This document shows, piece by piece, positions 43,856 through 52,486 of a stretch of 64,000 nt of DNA (the stretch's first letter is position 1; each line of letters opens with the position of its first letter). This DNA comes from Candidatus Villigracilis affinis. GTDB taxonomy: Bacteria > Chloroflexota > Anaerolineae > Anaerolineales > Villigracilaceae. A program made the translations under genes and the position numbers. The notes under the pieces are model-generated. The model saw nothing but the letters and a program-made list of their open reading frames with translations, did no database searches and had not been told where the DNA came from. The DNA lies in the NCBI GenBank assembly GCA_016718275.1, contig JADKEA010000025.1, positions 124,001 through 188,000 on the forward strand, read 5' to 3'.

Positions 43856-44743
43856 ATGTCCAACAAGATCACAATCAACATCATTAATGCTTTTACAGAC
43901 GCGGGAGAGGGCGGCAATCCCGCTGGTGTCGTTTACCCAGCCGATGAATTTTCGAGTGAGGTCAAACAAAGGATCGCTGCGAAGGTCGGTCTCTCGGAAA
44001 CGGCATTTATTTCAAAATCACAAAGCGCGGAATTCAAACTGGATTTCTTCACACCCAATAAACAGATCGCCCACTGCGGGCATGCCACCATCGCCACGTT
44101 CTCGTATTTGTCTCAGCAGGGAATCGTGAAAGGCCCAAAGAGCTCAAAAGAAACCATCGATGGAAATCGCGATATTTACCTGAAGGGTGAAGTGGCTTAC
44201 ATGCAGCAACTTGCACCGAAATATTTCCCGCTCCCCCACAAAAGCATCAGCGAACAGGATGTGCTCGATTCACTGCGTTTGCAAAAAACAGACCTGCTTG
44301 CAAGCCACAAGCCCATGCCTGTGAACACAGGCAATTCGTTCATGATGATTCCCGTGAAAGATGAAGCCACGCTCAAATCGATCAACCCCGACTTGAACGC
44401 CATCCACCAGATCAGCGAAGCATTGGACTTAATCGGGTATTATCCATTCACGCTCGAAACACAGGTCCGCGGGCGCGATGCCGCAACACGCATGTTCGCA
44501 CCGTATTACAGCATCCCCGAAGAAGCCGCCACAGGCATGGCGGCGGGTCCGCTGGCATGTTATTTGTTCGATCAGCTGAATATCAAAAAAGAAACGATGA
44601 TCCTCGAACAAGGCAGGCTCATGCCGACGCCATCGCCCAGCGAAATTCTTGTTGAGTTGAAATTGGAAAATGGAAAAATCTCAAGCCTGCTCGCTGGCGG
44701 TAGGGCAAAGGTCACACGCTCGATCGAGATCGAGTTGGATTAA
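43856..44743 (+). CDS. PhzF family isomerase/epimerase
   Basis: This 295-residue PhzF-type protein opens with INIINAFTDAGEGGNPAGVVYPAD. The catalytic Glu is in VGLSETAFISK and the HCGHAT motif is present. The FFTPNKQIAHCGHATIA segment and a C-terminal EEAATGMAAGPLACYL complete the two lobes. Substrates of this family are mostly unknown (phenazine precursor isomerisation is only one case). Its stop is eight bases before the aldo/keto reductase gene. Confidence 0.88.
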   Translation: MSNKITINIINAFTDAGEGGNPAGVVYPADEFSSEVKQRIAAKVGLSETAFISKSQSAEFKLDFFTPNKQIAHCGHATIATFSYLSQQGIVKGPKSSKETIDGNRDIYLKGEVAYMQQLAPKYFPLPHKSISEQDVLDSLRLQKTDLLASHKPMPVNTGNSFMMIPVKDEATLKSINPDLNAIHQISEALDLIGYYPFTLETQVRGRDAATRMFAPYYSIPEEAATGMAAGPLACYLFDQLNIKKETMILEQGRLMPTPSPSEILVELKLENGKISSLLAGGRAKVTRSIEIELD

Positions 44744-44750
44744 TACACCG

Positions 44751-45572
44751 ATGAAATTTGAAACCCTCTCAAACACGACTCTCCCCAAGATCGGATTCGG
44801 CACCTGGAAGATCGGCGGCGACTCAACCGCCGACCCGAGTCTTGATTCTGTTTCGATGACCGCTCTGCGCTCCGCACTGGAAGTTGGCTATACTCACTTC
44901 GACACTGCGGAAATGTATTCGAGCGGACACGCCGAAGAATTGATCGGGCGCGTGGTGCGCGAGACAAAGACCAAACGCGAAGATCTGTTTATCACTACCA
45001 AGATTTCGCCAGAACATCTTAATCCAAAAGATGTATTTTCGTCCTGCGAAAAAAGCCTGCGCCGCCTGCAAATGGATTATGCCGATCTGTATCTCATCCA
45101 CTGGCCTTCAACTGGAATGAAGCTTGAAGAGACCTTCACCGCACTGAATAAACTCGTCCGCGATGGGAAGGTGCGCCATTTGGGTGTGAGTAATTTCAAA
45201 CTCAGGGATCTCAAGAAATCGCAGGAGCTTTCTGAAACACCTCTCCTCACCAATCAAATACCCTACCGCCTGCCCGACCGCACCTACGTGGAAAACGGCG
45301 TTGTGGAATATTGCCAGCAAAACGACATCCTGATCACAGCCTATTCACCTGTAAAATTTCGCAACCTGCCCGTAAACAAAACCTTGCAAGCCATTGCCAA
45401 TGCCCATTCCGCCACGCCGTATCAGATTGCGCTGGCGTGGCTGGTCTGTCAACCGCGTGTCATCACGATTCCCATGTCTTTCAAGCCGCAGCACATCAGG
45501 GAAAATTTCGAGGCAGCGGAAATCGTGCTCACATCGCAAGAGATCAGACAGTTGAACGACCTTTACAAATAA
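44751..45572 (+). CDS. Aldo/keto reductase
   Basis: This 273-residue NADP-dependent reductase has the catalytic tetrad: Asp and Tyr in FDTAEMYSSG, Lys in ITTKISPEH, and His in YLIHWPST. C-terminal AKR motifs such as NANSHATPYQIALAWL are represented by NAHSATPYQIALAWLV. The substrate is unknown. The start at 44751 gives the family N-terminus. It is transcribed with the PhzF gene. Confidence 0.9.
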   Translation: MKFETLSNTTLPKIGFGTWKIGGDSTADPSLDSVSMTALRSALEVGYTHFDTAEMYSSGHAEELIGRVVRETKTKREDLFITTKISPEHLNPKDVFSSCEKSLRRLQMDYADLYLIHWPSTGMKLEETFTALNKLVRDGKVRHLGVSNFKLRDLKKSQELSETPLLTNQIPYRLPDRTYVENGVVEYCQQNDILITAYSPVKFRNLPVNKTLQAIANAHSATPYQIALAWLVCQPRVITIPMSFKPQHIRENFEAAEIVLTSQEIRQLNDLYK

Positions 45573-45631
45573 AACCTTCAATCGCGAATTTTCAATTTCA
45601 AATCCGCGGAAGCTTGCGGAAAGCAAAAACC

Positions 45632-45937
45632 ATGCATAATCAAATCGCCCCCGAGATCGAAATCATCGAGATCACCGAAACGGAACTCGAGCCGCTCTAT
45701 CGCATCCTCATCCACAACGATGACGTGACGCCGATGGATTTCGTCGTGCATGCGTTGACGACCTTCTTTTATCTCGGCACGCCCACCGCCGCCGAGATCA
45801 TGCTCACGGCGCACATCACAGGCATGGCTTATGTGCAGACCGTCGCCAAATCCGAGGCGGAGCGGCGTATCAACAAGGCCCACTTCGCCGCAGGGCTGGA
45901 AGGCTATCCGCTCCACTTTTCGATGGAGCCAGAGTAA
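45632..45937 (+). CDS. clpS: ClpS N-degron adaptor
   Basis: This 101-residue adaptor delivers N-end rule substrates to the Clp AAA+ unfoldase. The motif YRILIHNDDVTPMDFVVHAL (Asn-Asp pair that grips the N-terminal residue) and the helix with HITGMAYVQTVAKSEAERR are typical. The N-terminal extension is Glu-rich. The start codon ATG 45632 has only a weak site upstream. clpA/clpC is not in the window. Confidence 0.92.
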   Translation: MHNQIAPEIEIIEITETELEPLYRILIHNDDVTPMDFVVHALTTFFYLGTPTAAEIMLTAHITGMAYVQTVAKSEAERRINKAHFAAGLEGYPLHFSMEPE

Positions 45938-46059
45938 AAATCTTTTATCGCAGAGGTCACAGAGATTCTTTACTTTTTCGCGATCTCCGTGGTGAAATCT
46001 CCTCCCAAATCCCTCTCAACAAATCCGTAGATTGCATGGAAAATAAATGTGGGATATAG

Positions 46060-46692
46060 TTGCACGAATTTATTAAAAAATTGGAGAACATTTTCATGGC
46101 AGGTATGACCCGCGGAAAAGGTCTGCTCGAACCCATGCTCGCAGACCTGCGCGCACAACGAGCGAATAAACTCATCCCCACAAATCTACGCAACGGCCGC
46201 ATTCTCGATATTGGCTGCGGCTCCTTCCCCTATTTTTTGGCGCACACAGCCTTCGCCGAAAAATTCGCGATCGACCAAATCCCCCTCCCCGAACAAACCG
46301 CCTCCGAGTTGAAGATCGAAAGCTTCACCCTCGACCTGGAGATCGAACCCCGCCTGCCCTTCGAAAACGATTATTTTGAATCGGTCACATTGCTGGCGGT
46401 CGTCGAGCATCTCGACCCCACGCTGATGGCCAAGCTTTTCAAAGAGATCTACCGCGTGCTCAAGCCCGAAGGCATGGTCATCCTCACCACGCCCGCGGCC
46501 TGGTCCGACGGCCTGCTGAAATTCATGGCACAGGTCGGCCTTGTCAGCGCCGAAGAAATCCACGAACATGCCTACGCCTACACCCTTCCATTGCTGGGCT
46601 GGTATTTCGGTCAGGCTGGTTTTGAAATGACCAAGACAAAGTTCGGCTATTTCGAATTCATGCTCAACATGTGGGCCACTGCAAAGAAATAA
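46060..46692 (+). CDS. SAM-dependent methyltransferase
   Basis: A class I methyltransferase of about 210 residues: GRILDIGCGSFPYFL (SAM loop), a later acidic turn FTLDLEIEPRLP, and VEHLDP and YRVLKPEGMVILTTP as post-motifs of the Methyltransf_11 type. The start is uncertain: TTG 46060 keeps the coding-looking HEFIKKLENIF; ATG 46096, with GGAG nine bases upstream, is the alternative. The acyltransferase gene follows after two bases. Confidence 0.82.
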   Translation: MHEFIKKLENIFMAGMTRGKGLLEPMLADLRAQRANKLIPTNLRNGRILDIGCGSFPYFLAHTAFAEKFAIDQIPLPEQTASELKIESFTLDLEIEPRLPFENDYFESVTLLAVVEHLDPTLMAKLFKEIYRVLKPEGMVILTTPAAWSDGLLKFMAQVGLVSAEEIHEHAYAYTLPLLGWYFGQAGFEMTKTKFGYFEFMLNMWATAKK

Positions 46693-46693
46693 T

Positions 46694-47554
46694 TTGAATC
46701 AGTTCGAAACGCTCACCCAGATCAACCTCGACGACCTCGTCTCATCCTTTGGGTGGCAGGGTTATCCCCTCCCCGCCAAAATTTTGCGATTCCTTTTCCG
46801 CAAACCTGCCGAGATATTTGCCCGTCACATGATGGAATACGACGACGTTACAGGCCTGCACGGCATCGACGAAGGCGGGCGCAACCTGCTGAATCGCTAC
46901 GTCAAAGAGTTGCGCGTCATTCATGCGGACCGTGTGCCTGATTCAGCGTTTCTGGCATTATCCAACCACCCAGGTATGGCCGACACGGTCGCGCTCTTCG
47001 CGGCCTTGAATCGCAAAGACCTGCACATCATCGCGCTTGATCGTCCATTTTTGAACGCACTCCCCCACACAACCAAACAACTATTTTATGTCCACGATGA
47101 TCCCGCCAGGCGAATGACGCTCGTGCGTCAGGTCAGCTCGCATTTGAAGAACGGCGGCGCGGCGCTCACCTTCCCCGCAGGTCACATCGAACCTGATCCC
47201 GAGGTGTACCCAGGCGCAGTTGACTCCCTACAAGCGTGGACAGACAGCGTCGGCGTTTTTGTACGCATGGCTCCCGAAGCGGCAATCCTGCCTGTACTGG
47301 TGAGCGGCGTGGTCTCTGCCAAATACGCCAATCACTGGTTATTGACAATTAAAAAGACAAAAGAAGAAAAAGAAAAACTCGCCACCGCCCTGCAATTGCT
47401 GGGCATGGTCATGTTCAACGAAAAGCCAGTCACGGTCACTGTGCAGATCGGGAATCCGATTTATGTCAAAGAGTTGGGGACAAATGACACGGCAGTCATT
47501 CATCAAGCCGTTTTGGCAGAGATGAAGAGGCTGATCGAAAATCCACCCGCATAA
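46694..47554 (+). CDS. PlsC-like acyltransferase
   Basis: This 286-residue protein has the acyltransferase H-x4-D motif in SNHPGMADTVALF and a FPAGHIEPDP motif in place of the family FPEG. It likely acylates a lipid precursor at the membrane. It begins with TTG one base after the stop of the methyltransferase gene, so it depends on coupling. It is close to glycerolipid PlsC enzymes, but the acceptor cannot be fixed. Confidence 0.72.
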   Translation: MNQFETLTQINLDDLVSSFGWQGYPLPAKILRFLFRKPAEIFARHMMEYDDVTGLHGIDEGGRNLLNRYVKELRVIHADRVPDSAFLALSNHPGMADTVALFAALNRKDLHIIALDRPFLNALPHTTKQLFYVHDDPARRMTLVRQVSSHLKNGGAALTFPAGHIEPDPEVYPGAVDSLQAWTDSVGVFVRMAPEAAILPVLVSGVVSAKYANHWLLTIKKTKEEKEKLATALQLLGMVMFNEKPVTVTVQIGNPIYVKELGTNDTAVIHQAVLAEMKRLIENPPA

Positions 47555-47586
47555 TTATCGGCAGGTATAAGTGCGACGCACTAAAA

Positions 47587-47615
47587 GTAGAGACACGACG
47601 GCGCCGTGTCTCTAC
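47587..47615. repeat. 29-bp palindromic repeat, copy 2
   Basis: GTAGAGACACG (47587-47597) pairs with CGTGTCTCTAC (47605-47615), an 11-bp stem with a seven-base loop. It is a second copy of the element at 41367-41395. It lies between convergent genes (acyltransferase and MFS) and may act as a terminator; there is no strong U-tract. Confidence 0.55.
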
Positions 47616-47623
47616 AATATTTA

Positions 47624-48910
47624 TTACGGTCGCCGCACCCTGTTGCTGACAATGGATGCCCCTGAAGAAGGCGAAGAGGCGATTTCTCCTTCAATCGGCT
47701 CATGGCCATCGTAGTGCATCAACTGCGGCCACTTCCAAATGATGAGCAATGTGCCGATGATACAGCCGATGCCTCCGCTGATCACTGCAAACGATGCGCC
47801 GAAAAACTGCGCCACCGACCCTGCTTCCATTTCGCCAAGCTGCGGCCCACCCTGAAAAAAGATCTGGTTGATGCTGGTCATCCGTCCACGGATGTGATCA
47901 GGCGTTTGTAACTGTCGAATCGTATTGCGGATGATGGTGCTGACGCCATCCGCCGCGCCTGTGGTGGCAATTGCCAGCCACGCCACGATAAAGGATCTGG
48001 TCAGGCCAAAGATGACTGTGGCAATCCCAAACACGATGACCGCCCCCATGAACATCGGTCCCTGTCTGCGGATCACCTTGACCTGTGAAATGACCAGCGC
48101 TACTGTCACAGCCCCCACCGCCGAAGCCGCGGAAAGATAGCCATATTCCACCACGCCGACCTTCAAAACAGTAGTGGCAATGATCGGCATTAACGTATTT
48201 GCTGAAGCGAAAAACGTCGCCACAAAATCCAACATCATCGAAGAGAGGATAATGGGCTTCTCAAGAATGAAATGAATGCCTTCCCGAATCGCGCTCACAC
48301 TAATGCCTGCCGATTTCTCGGCAAAAGATTGCGGCACATCCCCGATCATGAAAAGCGCAAACAACACCGCTGCAAACGAGATCGCATTTAAATAATAAAC
48401 CGCTTCCTGCCCAGCCCAGGCGATGACAAATCCGCTCAAGGCGGGGCCAAGCACAGAGCCGAACTGAAACGAAGTGAAGGTCATACTAAATGCGTTGGGC
48501 AGATCCTCTTTCGGCACAAGGTTGGGAATCAATGCCTGTCGTGAAGGTCCGTCGAAGGCGACGGCGATCGCCTGAAACGCGGTGATGACGTAAATGTACC
48601 AGATGGTGACCTGTCCAAATTGGGTGAGCAGTCCAAGAGTCAGGGCGAGAAGCGCGGCAGCACTTTGAGTCACGAACATCACTTTGCGTCTATCCACTGA
48701 ATCCGCAAGCGCACCACCGATCAAGGAAAAGATGATGACGGGGAAAATACGGGCAAGACCGATGCCGCCAAGGGCGATCGGGTTCTTATCCAAATTACTG
48801 ACATGCCAAAATAAAGCCCAGAGTTGCATCTGGGTTCCTGTGATCGAGATTAGCTGTCCGAGCCAAAGGTAGAAAAATTTTTTATGTTTGAGCGAGGGAG
48901 GAATATGCAT
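47624..48910 (-). CDS. MFS transporter (EntS-like)
   Basis: This 428-residue, twelve-helix transporter opens LKHKKFFYLWLGQLISITGTQMQLWAL, the typical start of MFS_3 siderophore/drug exporters. The loop GGALADSVDRRKVMFV follows helix 2. It has no adjacent biosynthetic genes, so the substrate is unknown. A hairpin (48939-48985) separates it from nadE. Confidence 0.85.
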   Translation of the reverse strand: MHIPPSLKHKKFFYLWLGQLISITGTQMQLWALFWHVSNLDKNPIALGGIGLARIFPVIIFSLIGGALADSVDRRKVMFVTQSAAALLALTLGLLTQFGQVTIWYIYVITAFQAIAVAFDGPSRQALIPNLVPKEDLPNAFSMTFTSFQFGSVLGPALSGFVIAWAGQEAVYYLNAISFAAVLFALFMIGDVPQSFAEKSAGISVSAIREGIHFILEKPIILSSMMLDFVATFFASANTLMPIIATTVLKVGVVEYGYLSAASAVGAVTVALVISQVKVIRRQGPMFMGAVIVFGIATVIFGLTRSFIVAWLAIATTGAADGVSTIIRNTIRQLQTPDHIRGRMTSINQIFFQGGPQLGEMEAGSVAQFFGASFAVISGGIGCIIGTLLIIWKWPQLMHYDGHEPIEGEIASSPSSGASIVSNRVRRP

Positions 48911-48938
48911 TTGTATTTCCAGTTATCAGTACAGAAGG

Positions 48939-48985
48939 CAGTGAACAGTTTTCAGTAATCACTGCACACTGATCACTGTTCGCTG
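48939..48985. terminator. Hairpin after nadE
   Basis: CAGTGAACAGT (48939-48949) pairs with ACTGTTCGCTG (48975-48985) with one G-U pair. It lies just past the nadE stop (48987) on the minus strand. U-tract is not strong, so termination is only probable. Confidence 0.4.
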
Positions 48986-48986
48986 T

Positions 48987-49820
48987 TTATGTTCCCCAAT
49001 CACGGAGATATAAAAAGTCATAGCCGATGGTGCGATTGCTGACCTTGGCAATCGGCGGCTGCATGCGCTTGAATTGATTACGACGAACGCGGGCAGTGAC
49101 AGCCTTTACAAAACTTTCATTGAAGCCCGCTTCGATCGCCTCCTGCGGACTGTAGCGCTGGTCAATGAGCAGGTAGAGAAGTTTATCCACTTCGTCGTAG
49201 GTAAAGCCAAGTTCCTTTTCATCGGTCTGACCTTCCCACAGATCGGCGGATGGGGCTTTATCAATGATCGGCGCGGGAATGTTCATTGCACGCGCAAGCT
49301 GGCGCACCTGTGTTTTATATAGATCCCCTATCGGGTTCATGGCACTGGCCGAGTCGCCATACATCGTGCTATACCCGAGCAGAATTTCCGTCTTGTTGCT
49401 TGTCCCAACAGGCAGCGCTTTGAATACTTCCGATTGATCGTAAAGCACGATCATGCGGACTCGCGCCATGATATTGCCTTTGCGCACACTGGATATGGTT
49501 GAATCGCGTTCGATCAGTGGATCAACCATCGCGGAAATATCAATCGTTTCACTCTGGACTTTGAACTGGTCAATTACCAATTGGGCATGTTCCAGCGAAT
49601 CAGCAGAAGAAGTGCGATAGGGCAGGCGTAACGCCATGACATTCTCTGCGCCCAAAGCCGCGACTGCAAGCGCACAAGAGAGCGCCGAGTCAAGTCCACC
49701 GGAAAGGTTGATAATGGCGCGGGACATTCCCACACGCGTAATTTCAGATCTTACGAAACCCGTCAAAATCTCACGGGCAAGGTCGGTGTTGATGGTAAGG
49801 TCAGGATTAATCACGGGCAA
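48987..49820 (-). CDS. nadE: NAD synthetase NadE (synthetase part)
   Basis: This 277-residue enzyme amidates deamido-NAD to NAD. The PP-loop INLSGGLDSALS binds ATP; the P2-type segments LGYSTMYGDSAS and IDKAPSADLWEGQTDE are also conserved. Size and motifs match the stand-alone NadE form. The upstream gene encodes a nitrilase-type amidohydrolase and overlaps it by 14 bp, so the pair may be a split glutamine-dependent NAD synthetase in which the hydrolase supplies ammonia. Confidence 0.93.
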   Translation of the reverse strand: MPVINPDLTINTDLAREILTGFVRSEITRVGMSRAIINLSGGLDSALSCALAVAALGAENVMALRLPYRTSSADSLEHAQLVIDQFKVQSETIDISAMVDPLIERDSTISSVRKGNIMARVRMIVLYDQSEVFKALPVGTSNKTEILLGYSTMYGDSASAMNPIGDLYKTQVRQLARAMNIPAPIIDKAPSADLWEGQTDEKELGFTYDEVDKLLYLLIDQRYSPQEAIEAGFNESFVKAVTARVRRNQFKRMQPPIAKVSNRTIGYDFLYLRDWGT

Positions 49821-50658
49821 GGATCCTGTTCAATTCGTTTCTTGTGAGAGCCGTGCGTTCATCACGTAAAAGCGGCAGACGTGCGCGCGTACGACGGAGT
49901 TGATTCAAATCCAATTGGGTGTAGGTGATGGCTTCTTCGTTGTACGGACCGTGCGCAAGCTCTTCGCCATTCGGGTCAAAAGCGGTGGCGCCACCCCAGA
50001 AGTGAAGTCCATCTTCGTAGCCGACGCGGTTGGCATGGGCGACAAATGAGGTGAACATGCTGGCGTAGGCCTTGGTAACGCGTTCCACCCAGCGGGCGGA
50101 TTCGAGTTTCTCTTTGTCGTTCAAGCCTCGCCCCGGTGAAGCGGACGAGAAAAGCATGATATCCGCGCCGTCGAGCCAGAGCAGGTACGGAGGCGAGGCA
50201 TGCCAGAAGTCCTCGCAGATGAGCATGCCCATGCGTCCGAAACGCGTATCGAAGGCGCGGACCGAGTCACCCCACGCAAAAAAGCGGCCTTCATCGAAAA
50301 GGCCGTAGGTAGGTAGATAGACTTTGTGGTGGACATGAATGGCTTTGCCGCCTGAAAGGTATGCCGAGGCAATGTAAAAGCGGTGACGAGAGTCCTCGTC
50401 TACGAATCCAATGACCAGGTCCAGATCGTGAGACGCTTTGAGGAGATGTTTGAAGATCGGGTCATCCTCTGTCGGCTTGTGTGCGGCCGAGGCAACCAGA
50501 TCCTGCAATACATATCCAGTTAACGAAAGTTCGGGGAATACCAATAAATCGGTCTTTTCAGCTTTGGCCTGTTCGATGTACTCGAGATGTTTGACAAGGT
50601 TTGATTCCACATCTCCAAGCCGTGTATTGATCTGGGCGAGGGCAAGGTTGAGTTTCAT
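49807..50658 (-). CDS. Nitrilase-type amidohydrolase, likely glutaminase part of NAD synthesis
   Basis: This 283-residue carbon-nitrogen hydrolase has the E-K-C triad: E in VFPELSLTGY, K in HHKVYLPTYG and C in LICEDFWHAS. These motifs resemble the glutaminase domain of two-domain glutamine-dependent NAD synthetases. The start at 50658 gives the typical LNLALAQINTRLGD opening. It overlaps nadE by 14 bp and is presumably its ammonia source; a general amidase is the alternative. Confidence 0.85.
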   Translation of the reverse strand: MKLNLALAQINTRLGDVESNLVKHLEYIEQAKAEKTDLLVFPELSLTGYVLQDLVASAAHKPTEDDPIFKHLLKASHDLDLVIGFVDEDSRHRFYIASAYLSGGKAIHVHHKVYLPTYGLFDEGRFFAWGDSVRAFDTRFGRMGMLICEDFWHASPPYLLWLDGADIMLFSSASPGRGLNDKEKLESARWVERVTKAYASMFTSFVAHANRVGYEDGLHFWGGATAFDPNGEELAHGPYNEEAITYTQLDLNQLRRTRARLPLLRDERTALTRNELNRILARD

Positions 50659-50851
50659 TGGACGAATCTTACCACGCTTGTCTGAAAATAAAATGCCCCA
50701 AGAGGTGGAAAGATTCGAATGATAAACGGTATCGAAATTCTTCCGCAGATGGCGCAGATTTGAAAAAATCACCATGATCTGTGGATGAAGCCATATTTTC
50801 AGAGTGCTCGGTGAAATCAAAAACGCGCCCTACTTGGACGCATCTTGTCTG

Positions 50852-50872
50852 GCGGGGAGGGAGGGATTCGAA
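50852..50872. repeat. Duplicate of the 3' end of tRNA-Ser
   Basis: The 21 bases 50852-50872 are identical to 50936-50956, the 3' acceptor and T-loop end of the tRNA-Ser gene. A separate hairpin with a T-tract (minus strand, GCGTCC-AAGTA-GGGCGC then TTTTT) lies just beyond, like a lost terminator. This is what a tRNA-targeting insertion and later loss would leave; a decayed second tRNA copy is the alternative. Between this duplicate and the amidohydrolase gene (50659-50851) nothing else is seen. Confidence 0.6.
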
Positions 50873-50903
50873 TATCACCTCCTCAATGGAGGTCACTGGG
50901 GAT

Positions 50904-50931
50904 AAAAAAAGCCCAACCGATTCGGCTGGAC
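50904..50931 (-). terminator. Terminator of tRNA-Ser
   Basis: On the minus strand GTCCAGCC-GAATC-GGTTGGGC (with G-U pairs) is followed by seven T. It lies six bases after the tRNA and should end its transcript. Confidence 0.72.
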
Positions 50932-50936
50932 TTTAG

Positions 50937-51023
50937 CGGGGAGGGAGGGATTCGAACCCTCGGTGGACCGGAGCCCACAACAGTTTTCGAGACTGTCCCA
51001 TTCAACCACTCTGGCACCTCCCC
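50937..51023 (-). tRNA. tRNA-Ser (anticodon CGA)
   Basis: This 87-base class II tRNA has acceptor GGGGAGG with CCTCCCC and discriminator G73. The anticodon stem ACAGT/ACTGT encloses the loop CTCGAAA, giving anticodon CGA (Ser codon UCG). A long variable arm and T-loop TTCGAAT follow. CCA is not encoded. It is followed by a terminator, and two RNA-processing nuclease genes lie upstream on the same strand. Confidence 0.95.
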
Positions 51024-51091
51024 ATTTCTTGAAGCGGGCGAAATTATAATCGAAAAATTCCGCTCAATCTGTATAATCTGCGGATGGCCCC

Positions 51092-52486
51092 TTACAACTC
51101 CACGCTCTCATGCAATTCAGGGTAGTGAACCTCATGCATTTTCTGTTCCTTCAAAAGTTCCGTCAAAGTCATCGCCTGTTTCTCTTCACCGTGAACCAAA
51201 AATATCTGTTTGACACTATCTTTCACATTGAGGGCATATTTCATGAGCAAATCCTGCCCTGCGTGACCTGAGAGACCACCGATAGTGGCGACGTCACATT
51301 TGCGTTTGTATATTTCGCCAAAGATATTCACCTGCGGCTCACGGTCTGCCAGCCTGCGCCCCATTGTATTGGGCGCCTGCCAGGAAACGATGCAGATCGT
51401 ATTCTTTGGATTCTCGATATTGTTGCGAATATGATGGACAATGCGCCCCGTTTCAGCCATGCCCGAAGCAGAAATAATCACCATCGGGTCGGTGCGTTCA
51501 TTCAAAGCCTTGGATTCATCCACAGACTTGACATAAGTCAGCATCTTGAAATCCAATGCGGGGTGGCGTGCTTCCAACACAAACTGGCGGGTCTCCTCGT
51601 CATAACATTCAGGATGGTTTCGAAAAACTGCAGTGGCATTCACCGCCAGCGGACTATCTACAAATACCGGCACGTTGGGAATCTCGCGTTCAGACATCAT
51701 CTCATTCAGATGATAGACCAGTTCCTGTGTGCGGCCAACCGCAAACGCGGGCACGATCACCTTTCCGCCGCGCTCGATTGTCCGCTTCACGACATCACGG
51801 AATTCAGTAAATGCGATCGCAGGATCACTATGGCGTTTATCACCATAAGTCGATTCCATAATCATATAATCAGCGTGATCAGGCAGAACTGGATCTCGCA
51901 GCAAAGGCAATTTAAATCTTCCAATATCACCGGAAAACCACAAACGGGTCTTCTTTCCGTTTTCTTCAATATCCAGCGAAATGCCCGCCGAACCGAGGAT
52001 GTGCCCCGCTTCATAAAAACGGGCGATCACACCGGGAATCGGTTCGAACGCCTCGCCATAATTTACCCCACTAAACATGCCTGCAACCTGCTCGGCATCT
52101 TCCTTCGTATAAAGCGGCTCAATGGGTTCCTCACCACGCTGGGCGCGCTTCTTGTTCACATACTCCGCATCCGATTCCTGAATATGACCCGAGTCGGCGA
52201 TCATCAGGCTGGCAAGCTCAACGGTTGCGTGCGTGGCAAAGATCGGTCCTTCGAATCCCTGCTTCATGAGGTTGGGCAGATTCCCCGCATGGTCAATGTG
52301 CGCATGCGAAAGGATCACTGCATTCACCTTGCGCGGATCGTGCTTGAAATTCAAATTGCGTTCGTACGTATCTGCACGTCTGCCTTGATACAAGCCGCAG
52401 TCCAGAAGAAGACGCGAGCCGTTGACTTCGATCAAATGCTGGCTGCCAGTCACAGTGTGCGCGGCGCCGTGAAAACTAATTCGCAT
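51092..52486 (-). CDS. Metallo-beta-lactamase/beta-CASP RNA nuclease
   Basis: This 464-residue CPSF/RNase-J-like nuclease has the zinc signature SHAHIDHAG, the second metal ligand in EAGHILGSAG, and SGDIGR. The beta-CASP and RMMBL domains follow, the latter including the late HSGH-type residues in IGGLSGHAGQD. Such enzymes process RNA 3' or 5' ends. It overlaps the RNase D gene by 11 bp and lies upstream of tRNA-Ser. This suggests an RNA-maturation cluster. Confidence 0.9.
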   Translation of the reverse strand: MRISFHGAAHTVTGSQHLIEVNGSRLLLDCGLYQGRRADTYERNLNFKHDPRKVNAVILSHAHIDHAGNLPNLMKQGFEGPIFATHATVELASLMIADSGHIQESDAEYVNKKRAQRGEEPIEPLYTKEDAEQVAGMFSGVNYGEAFEPIPGVIARFYEAGHILGSAGISLDIEENGKKTRLWFSGDIGRFKLPLLRDPVLPDHADYMIMESTYGDKRHSDPAIAFTEFRDVVKRTIERGGKVIVPAFAVGRTQELVYHLNEMMSEREIPNVPVFVDSPLAVNATAVFRNHPECYDEETRQFVLEARHPALDFKMLTYVKSVDESKALNERTDPMVIISASGMAETGRIVHHIRNNIENPKNTICIVSWQAPNTMGRRLADREPQVNIFGEIYKRKCDVATIGGLSGHAGQDLLMKYALNVKDSVKQIFLVHGEEKQAMTLTELLKEQKMHEVHYPELHESVEL

